Shown here: piece after piece, positions 1 to 11,423 of the stretch
How positions within the stretch are numbered: position 1 is the stretch's first letter
Layout: the number at the start of each line of letters is the position of its first letter
DNA from: Penicillus capitatus
Taxonomy: Eukaryota; Chlorophyta
DNA length: 64,000 nt
Assembly (NCBI GenBank): GCA_965649825.1
Contig: OZ287702.1
Location: 806,001-870,000 of the forward strand
Direction: 5' to 3'
Translations under genes and position numbers: made by a program
The notes under the pieces: model-generated
Told to the model about the DNA's origin: nothing
The model's input: the letters and a program-made list of their open reading frames with translations, nothing else
Database searches by the model: none

Positions 1-200
1 GCGAAACAGACGCGCAAGACCAGCTTCTGGTGTTCTGTATTGAGTTTTCAATGCTCACACCAACAAAAGTGCATAGTACAGAACATCTGGCCGATTTGAC
101 GGCAGCAGTCGTATAACGGCCATGTGCGTGATGAGACATACGTGCGCACATCTTGAATTCGTCGTATAAAATCGACTGTTAGTGTAGTGATCTGGACGGA

Positions 201-2441
201 ATGGCGAAGGGTTGCCGTGCTTTCACAGAATGCTCCAGGAAATACGGTAGTCCACTTTACGACTTCTTTATTCCGTCTCTGTTCGAGTTTTCCACGGGGA
301 AGTCAGTAGTCATCAAAGATTGGCGCCTTGTAACTTGTGCTGACCGTTGCGCACTATTGAGCGTATGTTCTTAGGGTGTCTTTTTGCGAATCCTACAAGT
401 CGCCATTCTTATCTACGTGCTAGTCGATGTCGTCAGCAAAGCATCTTACATGCGCCAAGAAGTACCCATGGCTGGCTGTCTCTGCCGTCACTTAACCGTC
501 GAGCATAGGTCCCGAAGGGAGTCGTCAGTCCAGTGGTGCAAGTGAGGGCCGATGAACGAAGACAAATGTTTCTAGATCAGCGTATTGTAAGACTGGCCTT
601 TTGCCTGTCATGTCATCAATGACTTTGTTGTGTTGTCTGGTACAGCAATACAACAACGATAGCCTGCCTTACTGCGCCAACCCGGAAAACTACACCTACA
701 CTTTCGGAAACGATAGCTTTACAGGCTTCCAGTAGAGAATAACAGTAAGAAAGGATACAAGAGTGATTGCATGTGTTCAGGTGTTTGGTGATGGATGTCT
801 TGGCAAATCCTCAAAAGGGAGAGACGAAGTTCTTCATCACCACCTACATGCGCATCGACAAGCTCTACTACGTCGACGTGCCAAAGCGCCAGGATTGTCC
901 AAATCCGACAGAGATCCCCGCTATCGAGCTGACTGCCACTGCACTCGGCAACACCCCTTTCTTTGGCGTCTGCGTCTTCAGCAGTGTCGATCAGTACTTC
1001 ACGATCGATCCAGAAGCAATTCCAATCGTAACGGGCCTTACTCTACATGGACTTGTAAAACTTCTGTTCTGTGCTCATAGACATTCATACACTCCTACTA
1101 CACATCCGTCGTAGACAAGAGCGGATCTGTTCCTCAGACCGTCATCAAAGCGGAAAACTACGACGGAGGAGAGCTCTGGGCTCGAGACGGAGATCCTATA
1201 CGCCTCAACACAAGGGAGCTATTGAAGATCAGTGGTGTGGATTTAGACAAACGACTGGATGAACAGCCTAACGGCCAGGGACTGGATGCCGCAGCCAGAG
1301 ACAACAAAACAGTCTCCTATCCTTATGCCCGTCTCTCTGGAGTCACTCTGATCATGACGTTTAAGTACTACACCCGCGCACTGGCTCCTGGGCGCTTCAA
1401 ATGGACAGCGGGAGGGAAAGCAGGAGACACCATCTGCATTGTCGAAGTCACTCCTCAGCTCACGTGGTCATCTCAGGGATCAGACATTCAGCAGTTGATC
1501 AACTATACAGACGGTCCATTCTTCATCAATCCAAGACGTGAGCGTCGTGCAGCGAACGAAACAGAATCTCTTCTGGAAGGAATCCAAGTGGATTACCAGA
1601 GAAATGGCATTGAGCTCAAAATCAAGATTACAGGTCAGACTGCTTGCCATCGCCAGTATTACACGAAATGTTTTTAGGGAATATGGGACGATTTGAATTC
1701 TTCTCCCTTGTCACTGCAGTGATAACCGGCGCTGTATTGCTGAGCTTTGCACAGATTGCCGTCTCTTATGTTGCAATTTATGGGTTGGGCGTAGCGTCTA
1801 CGCTATATGCCGAACATATAGAGGAGTCTGTCAACTGGAGAATGGACTATGCCCGATTTGCAGTCCAGTCTCTCGTTGCTGGAATGGCGTTCAGGAAATA
1901 CGACGAAGACGGATCGGGAACTCTGGATCGCCAAGAAATCTACAAGCACTTGAATGACGTCTTCCAAGGCGAAAGAGAGAATGGTCAGATTTTGAGTCTG
2001 GACGAGGTGGCATGCCTGTCCGACTTCTTTCTACGTCACAGACAGTTGACAGACGGCGAGGGCGAGCTCGAAGAACAATCAGAAGGCGTAAGATCACCCT
2101 GTCCTGTATCTCATTATCGCATCTCTGTGTCACAGTCGTCTGGTAACGTGGAGATTACGACAGTCAATATGGCTGACTGGATCGATACCTTTACAGAAGA
2201 GAAGGTGCAGATCAGTTCTTTGACGCGTTTGGTCAAGAGTGAATACAACGATCCGAAGACCATCGAAATCCTTCGCGCCCTCGCTCAGGTACATCGTGTC
2301 AAAATTGTGGGAGAACTGTGATATGTGAACCTGAAGGGACGGGCGCTTCGCACTGGACCTCGCGTAATGATTGATTCCAAATCTGAATCTCAGACGGCAA
2401 ATGCATGTGTCCGAGAACCGCTGCTAGAACATAATACCTGA
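201..2441 (+). CDS. P2X-like ATP-gated cation channel with C-terminal EF-hand (copy 1)
   Basis: Predicted plasma- or vacuolar-membrane channel of the P2X type. Removing eight introns (45, 47, 59, 49, 53, 44, 48, 48 nt; the first is 330-374) leaves exactly 615 codons plus stop. The first exon has the P2X N-terminal T-x-K motif (FSTGK) before TM1, and the text across intron 1 (VVIKDWRL, then GVFLRILQ) aligns without a gap to the pre-TM1 segment of animal P2X. The extracellular part has about five Cys and several N-glycosylation sequons. TM2 follows a Gly-x-x-Gly-[KR]-Phe-type junction (ITGNMGRFEFF), as in P2X. After TM2 (about 1690-1790) comes a roughly 190-residue cytosolic tail with one canonical EF-hand loop (1902-1937, DEDGSGTLDRQE). 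ATP-contact residues cannot be assigned by eye. In-frame TAG stops at introns belong to introns, not pseudogenisation. Start: ATG 201, matching the N-terminal length of the paralogue at 7212. Confidence 0.82.
1902..1937 (+). other. Canonical EF-hand Ca2+-binding loop in P2X-like copy 1
   Basis: The twelve codons read DEDGSGTLDRQE. Positions 1 (D), 3 (D), 5 (S), 6 (G), 9 (D) and 12 (E) all fit the canonical EF-hand loop, and hydrophobic L sits at position 8. Helix-like sequence flanks both sides. Calcium binding is therefore expected. No second canonical loop is visible in the tail. Confidence 0.85.
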
Positions 2442-3339
2442 GCCCTGAACCTGAGCTAACACGTTGCATTCGGTCAGCGGGAAAGATTACACCAACAGAA
2501 ATCTACCTTTTTATTTCATGTGAATGTCATTCTGTCCGTTGTGTGTTCGTGCTGTCAATTCCAGATGTGCGGAATTGCCATCACTTCGCAGCGTTGAAGA
2601 CTTTTTTGCAGTTTGGGAGAACAATGCACTCAACCTTGTTTGGCAGCTTGAGATCAGAAAAGCATCTCTTTTTCGACATAGACGACCATGTGCATCGCAG
2701 TAAAATGCAGTGATGCCTTAGAGACAGAGCCCTCAGCCTGTATGAAAGACAAAGGATCGTTTTTGTAGACCTTGCCTATTTGTTCCATTTTCAACTCCGT
2801 TTGTCCTGAAGACGATCCCTTCTTTGCTAATCGTCGTTTTCACAGTCTCGGACTAAAGAGGATAGACCCATTCATAGACTGTACATGTTGTTTTCCCTTT
2901 CTTTTGCAAGTTCAATTATGAATGTTGTTGAGTCACAGAATGGTTTGAAACATTGGTTCTTGATTTGTCGGTTGCGCCGACAAAACGGCAATCGACATCA
3001 AACAAATTGTAACTGCGAACAAAATGGGTGCATTGCTTGATTTCACACCTATCGTATCTTATCTGAGTGTGACTAAAGATCGATCGTCATGCACTAGATA
3101 GAACTCTAGCGTCTTCAATTGAAATACGGACAAGGTTCTTCACCTGAAGGACGACCGGCATATCTGAAGCAAGTTATTTGCCAAAGGCGGCGGTCTTCTG
3201 TAACAAATGAATGACACATCAGTAGTGGATAGTGCGGCCCAAACTGTCCCATACATTTATCGATCCGGGAGTCAGTCAAGACTTTGACAAAAGGTGTCGA
3301 TCGTCACCACCGCTCTTCTCCAATCATCGGGATTAGCTC
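2442..3339. other. Intergenic region, no supported gene
   Basis: Between the P2X-like gene and NDUFAF5. No open frame over about 60 codons shows protein-like composition or plausible splice partners. It presumably holds the 3' end of the upstream transcript and the NDUFAF5 promoter. Confidence 0.5.
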
Positions 3340-5047
3340 ATGTTGCGATCTCGCTTCCTTCAAATTCTCCAAACGCTTTCAGGCGCGCGGAGCTCTTTGG
3401 CTTTCTGTTCGACTCTTGCCGAGGCCGCAGCGGCCACCAGGGCCGAGCGCTCCGTCCCAACGATTTTTGACAAGTGATTCTTTCGATCGTCTTCCCTGTT
3501 CCAAACGCACGTCGTGTGTAACAGATCTTTGAAAGCGCGCCATAAGGAGCGAAGCGCTTTTGCCCTTTCTAATGGCACAGAAGAGTCTCCGTTCATTCAA
3601 GGAGTGATCTCACACTTGTTGGGTCGACTCGAAGACACAACTAGGACATTTAAACGTGTTCTGCTCCTCGGAAACTACCGTAAATTTTCTTCCACCTTTC
3701 GGTCACGATCATTCATCCCTGTTATGTCTCATATAGCACATCACTCTCTCGAAATGTTACCACGATATAAGGTCGGGATAGAGGAGGTACTCTTCGTCAA
3801 TCCGAGTCAGACTGAGCGGCGGACAGCAGAGGTGTGGCCAATGACCAGCAACTGCGGTTTCAACTAACAGATTGCAAGGATCTCACTTCAGCTGGCATCA
3901 CCGTGCAGACATTGGAGGGCGATGATGAAGGACTGCCTCTGATCCCTGGATCCGTCGATCGTAAGTAAGGGAATCGTTTTCATCTACCTACCCTTCTGTC
4001 ATGATTTCTCGATCACTCGTCTGGGAACGATGATCCAATTTGATGATCGTTTTTTGTGGATAGTGGTGATCAGCATTTTGTCGATGCACTGGATCAATGA
4101 CTTGGAAGTGAGTCCCGATAAAAATAAATCCATACGTTGTCTCTCTTCCATCAGCAACCTAAAGGTCCCCACTGCAGTTTGAGTTCGCTCGTTTGGCTTC
4201 TCAAATTGACAGCATGAACCGAGAAGAATGGACGGTTGGACATCTTTGTGCCATTCAGCAAAGGCGCAAAGCTACATTCCGTTGCACATCGTCTGTCTTT
4301 AACGCTTTGTGACAGGGATCGCTGCTGCAGTGTCGTCTGGCTCTGAAGCCGGATGGCCTGTTCTTGGGAACCATGCTGGGAGGCACAACGCTCCAGGAAC
4401 TCCGCACCTGCCTTGCTTTGGCAGAACAAGAACGCAAAGGCGGCGTCTCGCCCAGAATGTCACCCCTCGTGCAAGTCATCCATCCATTCTCCTTCGCCCG
4501 TAGGACACTTGAGATGGCCTTTTTGAGTAGGTGAGTGATGCCGGGCAGCTGCTGACGGATGCTGGATTGAAGCTCACTTCAGTAGATGTGGACAATGTGA
4601 TCATGAAGTACAGAAATGCATGGGATCTCATTCAGCACCTAAGAGCAAGATCTGCATTCTCTCTATGCGATGCCCATTCCACAGCACCAGGTGATGGGAG
4701 AGAGCAACGCCTGCGTCCAAAGACAACCTATGCTCCATCTCGATACTGCTATGGCGGTAAGCATCACGTACTTCATGCGCAGCTTAGAGAAATCCAATGC
4801 GACCTGCAGATGAGCGCTTTGTATGATGCAAAGTACAGTGACGAAGATGGATGGATTCGAGCGAGCTTTCAGGTGTGTTATGCACATGAGTGTCGTTTCG
4901 GAGAGATAGATGGCGATGCAGGTTGTCTACATGATAGGCTGGTCTCCAGATCCAGGCCAGCAGAAACCTGCGCAACGAGGATCCGCACAGGTATCGCTAG
5001 AAGACTTGGATGATTTCGCCGCAGAATGGAAAGAGATAGAAACTTAG
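3340..5047 (+). CDS. NDUFAF5: NDUFAF5-like complex I assembly methyltransferase
   Basis: Mitochondrial class I methyltransferase-fold protein; in other eukaryotes it hydroxylates an arginine of NDUFS7 during complex I assembly. It starts with a mitochondrial presequence ([15 protein letters not shown]). After a 51-nt intron the family start [16 protein letters not shown] is restored. Further exons give [18 protein letters not shown], then [20 protein letters not shown], a [16 protein letters not shown] segment and a C-terminal SFQV-x-Y-MIGW-like stretch. A 56-nt intron splits SPLVQ from VSDAGQLL, and removing it matches the family without a gap. It converges on sufD with about 146 bp between stops. 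Exact boundaries of the middle introns are approximate. Confidence 0.85.
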
Positions 5048-5193
5048 TAATGATAAAGGCATCTCTGATGCTCACATGCCAATCAACAAAAACCTACACT
5101 GTGAGTAGAGGTGTACAGGAATAGACAGATGAGCATTGGGTTAAGGGAGGTGTCCCTCAGAGAACCGTTTAAGTGTAATCAGTGTTCGGCTGT

Positions 5194-6946
5194 CTAAACA
5201 AGACGAAGCATGTTCAAAACTGCATCCTCCACTCGGCGCCGCAGCAGTTCCGATTTGAGTTTCTGGTTGATTTCTGACCCGAAGGAATAGACCAATGCAC
5301 GACGTGCCGATTCCAAGTCAATGCCTCGTGCCCTACAAATCAGCCGTCTCTGATCCTTTCCCAAAGGCCACGCAAGTGTTTCTACCTGAAGTAGAATACC
5401 TCATCGTCTGAAAGATCGGACACGGTGCAGCCATGCGTGCACTTCACATCGTCCGCCACAATCTGAAGGTTGGGCTTCACGTTCACCGTTGCCTTGGGTG
5501 CCAGAAGCAAATTGCGGCTCAACTGTCCCGCATCTGTTTTCTGTGCGCGACGATTCACCTAAGAGAGATTCTCGCTCACGGTCTGCCTGATCAAGAATTC
5601 TTCACCTGGACGTTGCCATCGAATACTCCGGAGCCTGAGGACGACGTGACAATACACTTGTGCAGCTGGTTGACGGTGCCCGAAGAGTGATCCAGAGTGA
5701 CTTTTGAATGCAAGTCATGCAGCTGTGTATCGCCTGACAGATGAAAGTGATACATCTCAGTCTCTGTTTCATCTCCACTCTACAGCCTGTCACATCAAAG
5801 ACGGAACCTTCATGGACCAGCCAACCTGTTCGATGTCAAGATCGTGTCTGGAGAGCTGTCCGCCGATGGTCGATTCCACTAGATGATAATTCGATTTGGT
5901 CGATTGACGGACGAGGGTGGTTTTCATGTGATAGCCAGATGGACCATCGAGCTGCACGTAATGATGGAAGAGCTCTGCGTTTTCGTCAAGTTCGATCTCA
6001 CAGACGGGAAGAGAGAGGTGTGCACCCGAAGTACCATCCAGCATCACGAACTCTTCTACGACCTCCAGACGACTGCCGTTCCGACACTTGATGAAAAGAC
6101 GAGGAGCTGATACATGAAAATCTTCGCCATCCCCTAACGAGATCACAGACATCCAGCGTCTCTCAGCACAAGAGTGAGACCTGACGAGAGATAGACAATG
6201 TGTAGAGGCTGTGCGATCTGGGTATCTCTGGGAATGTCGAGACAGAGGGCGTCCGTAAACAGTGCACCATTCAGCTTCGCAAATGGACCTCCTCTCGCCG
6301 ACGACTGAGCACCCTGTAGAAAACCAGTCCTTCTTCTTTGTCAGTCGAGATCGATTTCGCCTGACCAGGAGGTCCAATGAAGTGGTCCTTTGGTTTGTGT
6401 CCTGGATGCATTTCTTCAAATCGTCGTCCAGTGTGGTGACCTTCCACTGAAGGACGCCGTTGAGAATGATAACTCGGTTTCTGCTGTCTTCCTCCAACAA
6501 CAGTCCATCAATGGCACTGTCCTCCACAGCCACTGTTGTATTCGCTTTCTTGACGGGGGCTTTGAGAATTGGCGATATATCAGTGAAACGAAAGGTCTCT
6601 TCTTGAGTTGTTGGCATTCGAAGTGTGCTCAATTCCTGCAGGCTTTTTTCTCTGATATCGCCGAAGACATTACTACAGGACGCGTTTTTTCTCCCGTCGT
6701 CTAAGAATGCAACAGGGAGCACTCACCTTTCTGCAGAAAGGCAGTTTTTGAGGAGACGCGAAATGAAGCGATCTTCGACCTCTTCTGCACGTATTCCATT
6801 CCCGGTTGCCTTCCTTCGCACCGCTCGACGCCCATCGACCCCACCACGAATCTCCGCTACACCACAACCTCGATCATGTAGGAGCACGCCAAACGCGTGT
6901 CTGAAGACTTACGACGTGCGATTCGGTTTGGAATGGAAGCCATCAT
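5194..6946 (-). CDS. sufD: SufD Fe-S cluster assembly scaffold
   Basis: SufD pairs with SufB and SufC in the SUF Fe-S assembly system. In eukaryotes this system is mostly plastidial, or in a few lineages cytosolic or in mitochondrion-related organelles. Visible family landmarks: the N-terminal ETFRFTDISPIL segment, GAHLSLPVCEIELDENAELF, YHMKTTLVRQ, and the C-terminal block with KTDAGQLSRNLLL, ATVNVKPNLQIVADDVKC-THG and RGIDLESARRAL. Introns near the N-terminus (56 and 54 nt) confirm a nuclear eukaryotic gene. The N-terminus is short and arginine-rich (MMASIPNRIARR), with an in-frame TGA just upstream. It looks like a simple transit peptide; no bipartite signal-plus-transit leader was found, though an unseen upstream exon could add one. 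Confidence 0.85.
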
Positions 6947-7211
6947 GCGCAATGCTTTCGTTGGCAATCACATACAACACACTGCCCACTCTCCTGTCCA
7001 ATGTATTCGCATTCTTCAAAGCGATGCCGGAACAAGTTAAAAACGTTGTCTTCTGTGCCAGCCAATCAAACAGGCGATTCTAGTAGTCTGCAGATCTTGT
7101 TAACGAGCAGGATGTATCAAACATGTCTTGTCCCAGCAGCGTGATGGGACGTCAAGCCGCGCGCATGATAAAACAGTCCAACCGGCCTGGCAGGACATTA
7201 TCGACGCGGCG

Positions 7212-9510
7212 ATGGTTGACCTCACCTGTTTTGCGAAGATAGGCGAGGATGCCCTTAATCGTTTCTTCGGAAGGGTGCAGTTTCTCTTCAACTTTGCCAC
7301 TGAGAAGTTTGTCGTTATCAAAGACTGGCGCCTCGTAACTTGTGCCGACCGTGGCGCACTATCGAGTGAATGTTCTTAGGGCCTCATTTTGAGACTGCTA
7401 CAAGTTGCTATTATCATCTACGTGCTAGTCGATGTCGTCAGCAAAGCATCTTACATGCTTCAAGAGGTCCCCATGACAGGCCGTCTCTGCCGTCATTTAA
7501 CCGTCGAGGCATAGGTGCCAAAGGGAGTCGTCAGTCCAGTGGTGCAAGTGAGGGCCGATGAACGAAGACAAATGTTTCAAGATCAGCGTGCTGTAAGACT
7601 AGTCTTTTTGCCTGTCCTGTCGTCAATGACTTTGTTGTGTTGTCTGGTACAGCAATACAACAACGATAGCCTGCCTTACTGCGCCAACCCGGAAAACTAC
7701 ACCTACATTTTCGGAGACGATAACTTTACAGGCTTCCAGTAGAGAATAACAGTAAGAAAGGACACAAGAGTGATTGCATGTGTTTAGATGTTTGGTGATG
7801 GATGTCTTGGCAAATCCTCAGAAGGGAGAGACGAAGTTCTTCATCACCACCTACATGCGCATCGACAAGCTCTACTACGTCGACGTGCCAAAGCGCCAGG
7901 ATTGTCCAGATGCGGAAGAGATCCCCGCTATCGAGCCGAATGCCACTGCACTCAGCAACACCCCTTTCTTTGGTGTCTGCGTCTTCAGCAGCGTCGATCA
8001 GTACTTCACGATCGATCCAGAAGCAATTCCAATCGTAATGGGCCTTACACTGCAGGGACATGTAAAACTTCTGTTCTGTCCCTCTAGACATTCATACACT
8101 CCTACTACACATCCGTCGTAGACAAGAGCGGCTCTGTTCCGCAGACCGTCGTCAAAGCGGAAAACTACGACGGAGGAGAGCTCTGGGCTCGAGACGGAGA
8201 TCCTATACGCCTCAACACAAGGGATTTATTGAAGATCAGTGGAGTGGATTTGGACAAACGACTCAATGAACAGCCTAACGGCCAGGGACTGGACACCGCG
8301 GCTAGAGACGATGAAGAAGACTTCTATCCTTATGCCCGCCTCTCTGGAGTCACTTTGATCATGACGTTCAAGTACTACACCCGCGCACTGGCTCCTGGGC
8401 GCTTCAAATGGACAGCGGGAGAGAAAGCAGGAGACACCATCTGCGTTGTCGAAGTCACTCCTCAGCTCACGTGGTCATCTCAGGGATCAGACATTCAGCA
8501 GTCGATCAATTATACAGACGACCCATTCTTCATCAACCCAGAACGTGAGCGTCGTCCCTCGAACGAAACAGAATCTCTTCTGGAAGGAATCCAAGTGGAT
8601 TACCGGAGAAACGGCATTGAGCTCAGATTCCAAGTCTCAGGTCAGACATCCTATTCCGTCAGACTTAAGTGAAACTGTGTTGCAGGAAACATGGGACACT
8701 TTGACTTCTTCTCCCTTGTCAATGCACTGGTGGCAGGTGCTGTGCTGTTGGGAGTGGCTCAGTTGATCGTAACATATGTCGCGATGTATGCACTGGGTCT
8801 GTCTTCTGAACTCTACTTGGAATACATGAGAGAGTCTGTCAACTGGAGAAAGGAATACGCACGCTTTGCTGCTCAGTCTCTGGTTGCCGGTTCGACCTTC
8901 ATGAAGTACGATAGTAATGAGTCGGATGCTCTGGATCGGAGGGAGATCTATAAATACCTAATGGAGATCTTTAGCGGAGACAAGGAAGAGGCTAAGATTC
9001 TGGACCGTCAGCAAGTCGCATGTCTTACAGATTTCTTGATGCGACACGGAGAAATGAAAACAAATGTATCAAGAGGAAGATTGGAAGATGTGGGTATACA
9101 TCTTCTGCTACCACACGCTTACTTTTGCTGTTGTAGGTGTCAGATGTGCAGATCAGCACCATCAATATGGCAGAATGGGTGGACATCTTCACAGAAGAGA
9201 AAGTGCAGATCAAGTCTCTGGCGCGTCTGGTGAACAGCGAGTACAAGGATGAAAAGGTCAAAGACGTCCTTCTCGCTCTCGCAGAGGTATCGCAAATCGA
9301 AGATTCGGTCATTTTGTTCGAGCTGTGGACATGAAGGGACGGGGTCTGCGTTCTCTCACGGGAATTGGAAGCGATGAATTTGCAAGATTGCAACGCGAAG
9401 ACACCCAAGCGGCTGAACAACAACTCCTTAACACTGAGGAAGGGGTAAGCGCCGGCTCCGAAGCCCCGATCATTCCGAAAGAAGGGGTAAATGTAATTTT
9501 TTATAAATGA
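7212..9510 (+). CDS. P2X-like ATP-gated cation channel with degenerate EF-hand (copy 2)
   Basis: Paralogue of the gene at 201. Eight introns at the same positions (45, 48, 60, 49, 53, 45, 47, 50 nt; the first is 7335-7379) are removed to give exactly 633 codons plus stop. It has the T-x-K motif (FATEK), TM1 beginning at RLLQVAIIIYVLVDVV, an extracellular domain almost identical to copy 1, and the SGNMGHFDFF junction before TM2. The tail contains an EF-hand-like loop at 8910-8945 that lacks the loop glycine. The C-terminus is longer than in copy 1 and carries EQQLL. The extension past EEG assumes no further intron; a GTAAAT...TTTAG intron giving a slightly different C-terminus is possible. Start ATG 7212 gives the same N-terminal length as copy 1. 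Confidence 0.82.
8910..8945 (+). other. Degenerate EF-hand loop in P2X-like copy 2
   Basis: The loop reads DSNESDALDRRE. The acidic or polar ligands at positions 1, 3, 5, 9 and 12 are kept, but the conserved glycine at position 6 is Asp. Affinity for calcium is probably lower than in copy 1, or lost. Confidence 0.65.
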
Positions 9511-9937
9511 CTGACTTCGTGGGGGTACATGCGATTCTCTACAAATGACTCCGTGGGATTTCTGGCTTTTTTCTTCGTTCCTTGCTGTCGCAACCAAAAT
9601 CGAAACTCTCTCTGACGTGACTGTTTGTTTAGGGATCTGGACTGCGTTCGGATGGGAACCAATGAGACGGACCCCGCAGTGGATTTCCATTATGAAGCAG
9701 AAAATCACCTGGATTCATCATCTGCTCACACATGGCCACATTCGCAGCCTTCATCTATGTTTGTTTCCGATGGCATCTGTTATCACATTTCAGCGAACAA
9801 CCGGCTATAAACGCATTGTGAAAAGTGGACGAATCCGTTAAGCTCAAATGACAAGCTCTGTTCTGCAACAGCCTAGTGTGAGCAATGTGACGAACGCTAC
9901 ATGCTGACGCATGAATCTTCAGAAATGCGCCGTTTTG

Positions 9938-11275
9938 TCAGTCTGACAATTCCGATGCGTTCTCCGACTCCTCTTTATCAAGTTCCAATGTAGACTCGAC
10001 CTCTTGCTCCACTGCCTCTTCCTCCTCCTCTTCATCCATTGGTAGACCGGTGTCTTGGAGGACTTCATCTGAATACGATACCTGGCAGACAGACACGGAT
10101 GTGTTTCTAGAAAAGAATAGAGCGCTGTGGGAACGCACCTTGACCATGGCAGGCCGCAGGAGTCTTCCTCTGATCGTAAAGCCTTTCCTTAGCTCCTGCA
10201 ACACGGTTCCGTCTGGTAAGTCATTATTCAGCTCCCTCAGCATCGCATCGTGAAACTCGGGATCGAACGGTTTCTGATCGCAGTCGATCACTTCTACGCC
10301 CAACTGACTGAAGAGATCGACCATCTGTCGATAGAGTCCCTAACCCGCAACGTTGCGGCCTCAGCAAAAGAAGACTGACACAAAAAGAGACCGAACCATG
10401 AAATTTGTCACAATAGCTTCCTCGCTCTCGTTCTGTGGCTTGATCTGCGTTCGGGCCAGTTCAAAATTGTCAATCATTGGCAGAAGCGCCTCGATCACAT
10501 CGCCCTTTGCCACATTCCTTAACTGTTCTCTTTCGCTCTCCTGCATCGATCGATGATTTGATGCTAGCAATGGAATGCGCAGATAGTGAACATACAGCTC
10601 TCTTTCTGAAGTTATCAAAATCGGCATTGAGACGAAGATATTTAGATTTGAGTTCTTCCATCTCTGCCTCTGTCATCGTACAGCGTTCCTCTGCATCACT
10701 CTTGGCACTCAGTAGCTCATGGAACCCCTGTTGCACCTCGCCAATCATCTCCTCCTAAACACAACCATTTCTCGGTCACTCTCACATAAGACCCGTCCAC
10801 TCAAATGACCGTTGCCGCATCGGACTCTTTCATTTTCTGAAGAATCTCGGCACACGGACCGCTATACTCGTCGCCGTCACCGGATATCTCTTCTTCTTCT
10901 TTGCTGCTTCGCCAAGTGCATGCTGAATAAGACACTCGCAAGGTGGAAGGCGCTCACCTCTCCGTTTCTTCTTCTGTTTGTTTCTCTTCATCCACGACTG
11001 TCTGATTTTCGGGATCCTGTACAGCAGACCCCATGATCCCTTTCCTTCGTGCACTCAATACTTACTGCAGATCTGAGGAGGATCGGTGTTCTGCGCGTTA
11101 CAGTGCCGAGAATGGGGAACCGTCCAGTCCGGCAGACAGTAATGGGACCCGTGTTTCGGCCACCGCGCAGAAGCGTGCCCTTCGCAGCCCGTGGGCAGTC
11201 CATTCCCATCACATGTCTTCGTAAAGTCTGTCGCGTTAGAAGATCAGTCGAACCCAACACACGTGACACGCGCAT
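9938..11275 (-). CDS. GRPE: Mitochondrial GrpE nucleotide-exchange factor
   Basis: Nucleotide-exchange factor for mitochondrial Hsp70. The N-terminus is a mitochondrial presequence (MRVSRVLGSTDLLTRQTLRR), then a 48-nt intron and an acidic spacer. A coiled coil ending in LRLNADFDNFRKR is followed by EQLRNVAKGDVIEALLP-MIDNFELA, the hallmark GrpE helix. The beta-domain reads GVEVIDCDQKPFDPEFHDAM and ELRKGFTIRGRLLRPAMVKV. The acidic C-terminal tail (DEEEEEEAVEQEVES) is longer than usual. It is divergent from the PP2C gene at 11424, about 150 bp apart, so the two likely share a promoter region. Confidence 0.88.
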
Positions 11276-11423
11276 CGCGACAGACGAACGCAGAACAGAA
11301 CCCTCGATCGAACACGATGACGTTAATCATCATCCCGCAGTTGATGCACGATGGCATCATCTCTGTGGGTGGGATCTCGCATCGTTTCTCCCACGTTTCT
11401 GTCGGATCTTGTGTCGATTGCCG

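Noticed and set aside
330-374. In-frame stop codons in both P2X-like genes suggesting pseudogenes
   Set aside because: The stops sit at the ends of GT-AG segments of equal size in both copies. Removing them restores gap-free similarity to P2X and whole-codon totals, so they are intronic.
2421-2441. Dileucine sorting signal (EPLL) at the C-terminus of P2X-like copy 1
   Set aside because: The spacing does not fit the classical acidic dileucine pattern, and the paralogue lacks an equivalent. Too weak to call.
5194-11275. Bacterial contamination, because SufD and GrpE are bacterial-type proteins
   Set aside because: Both genes contain GT-AG introns of the same size as their eukaryotic neighbours and carry targeting-like N-termini.
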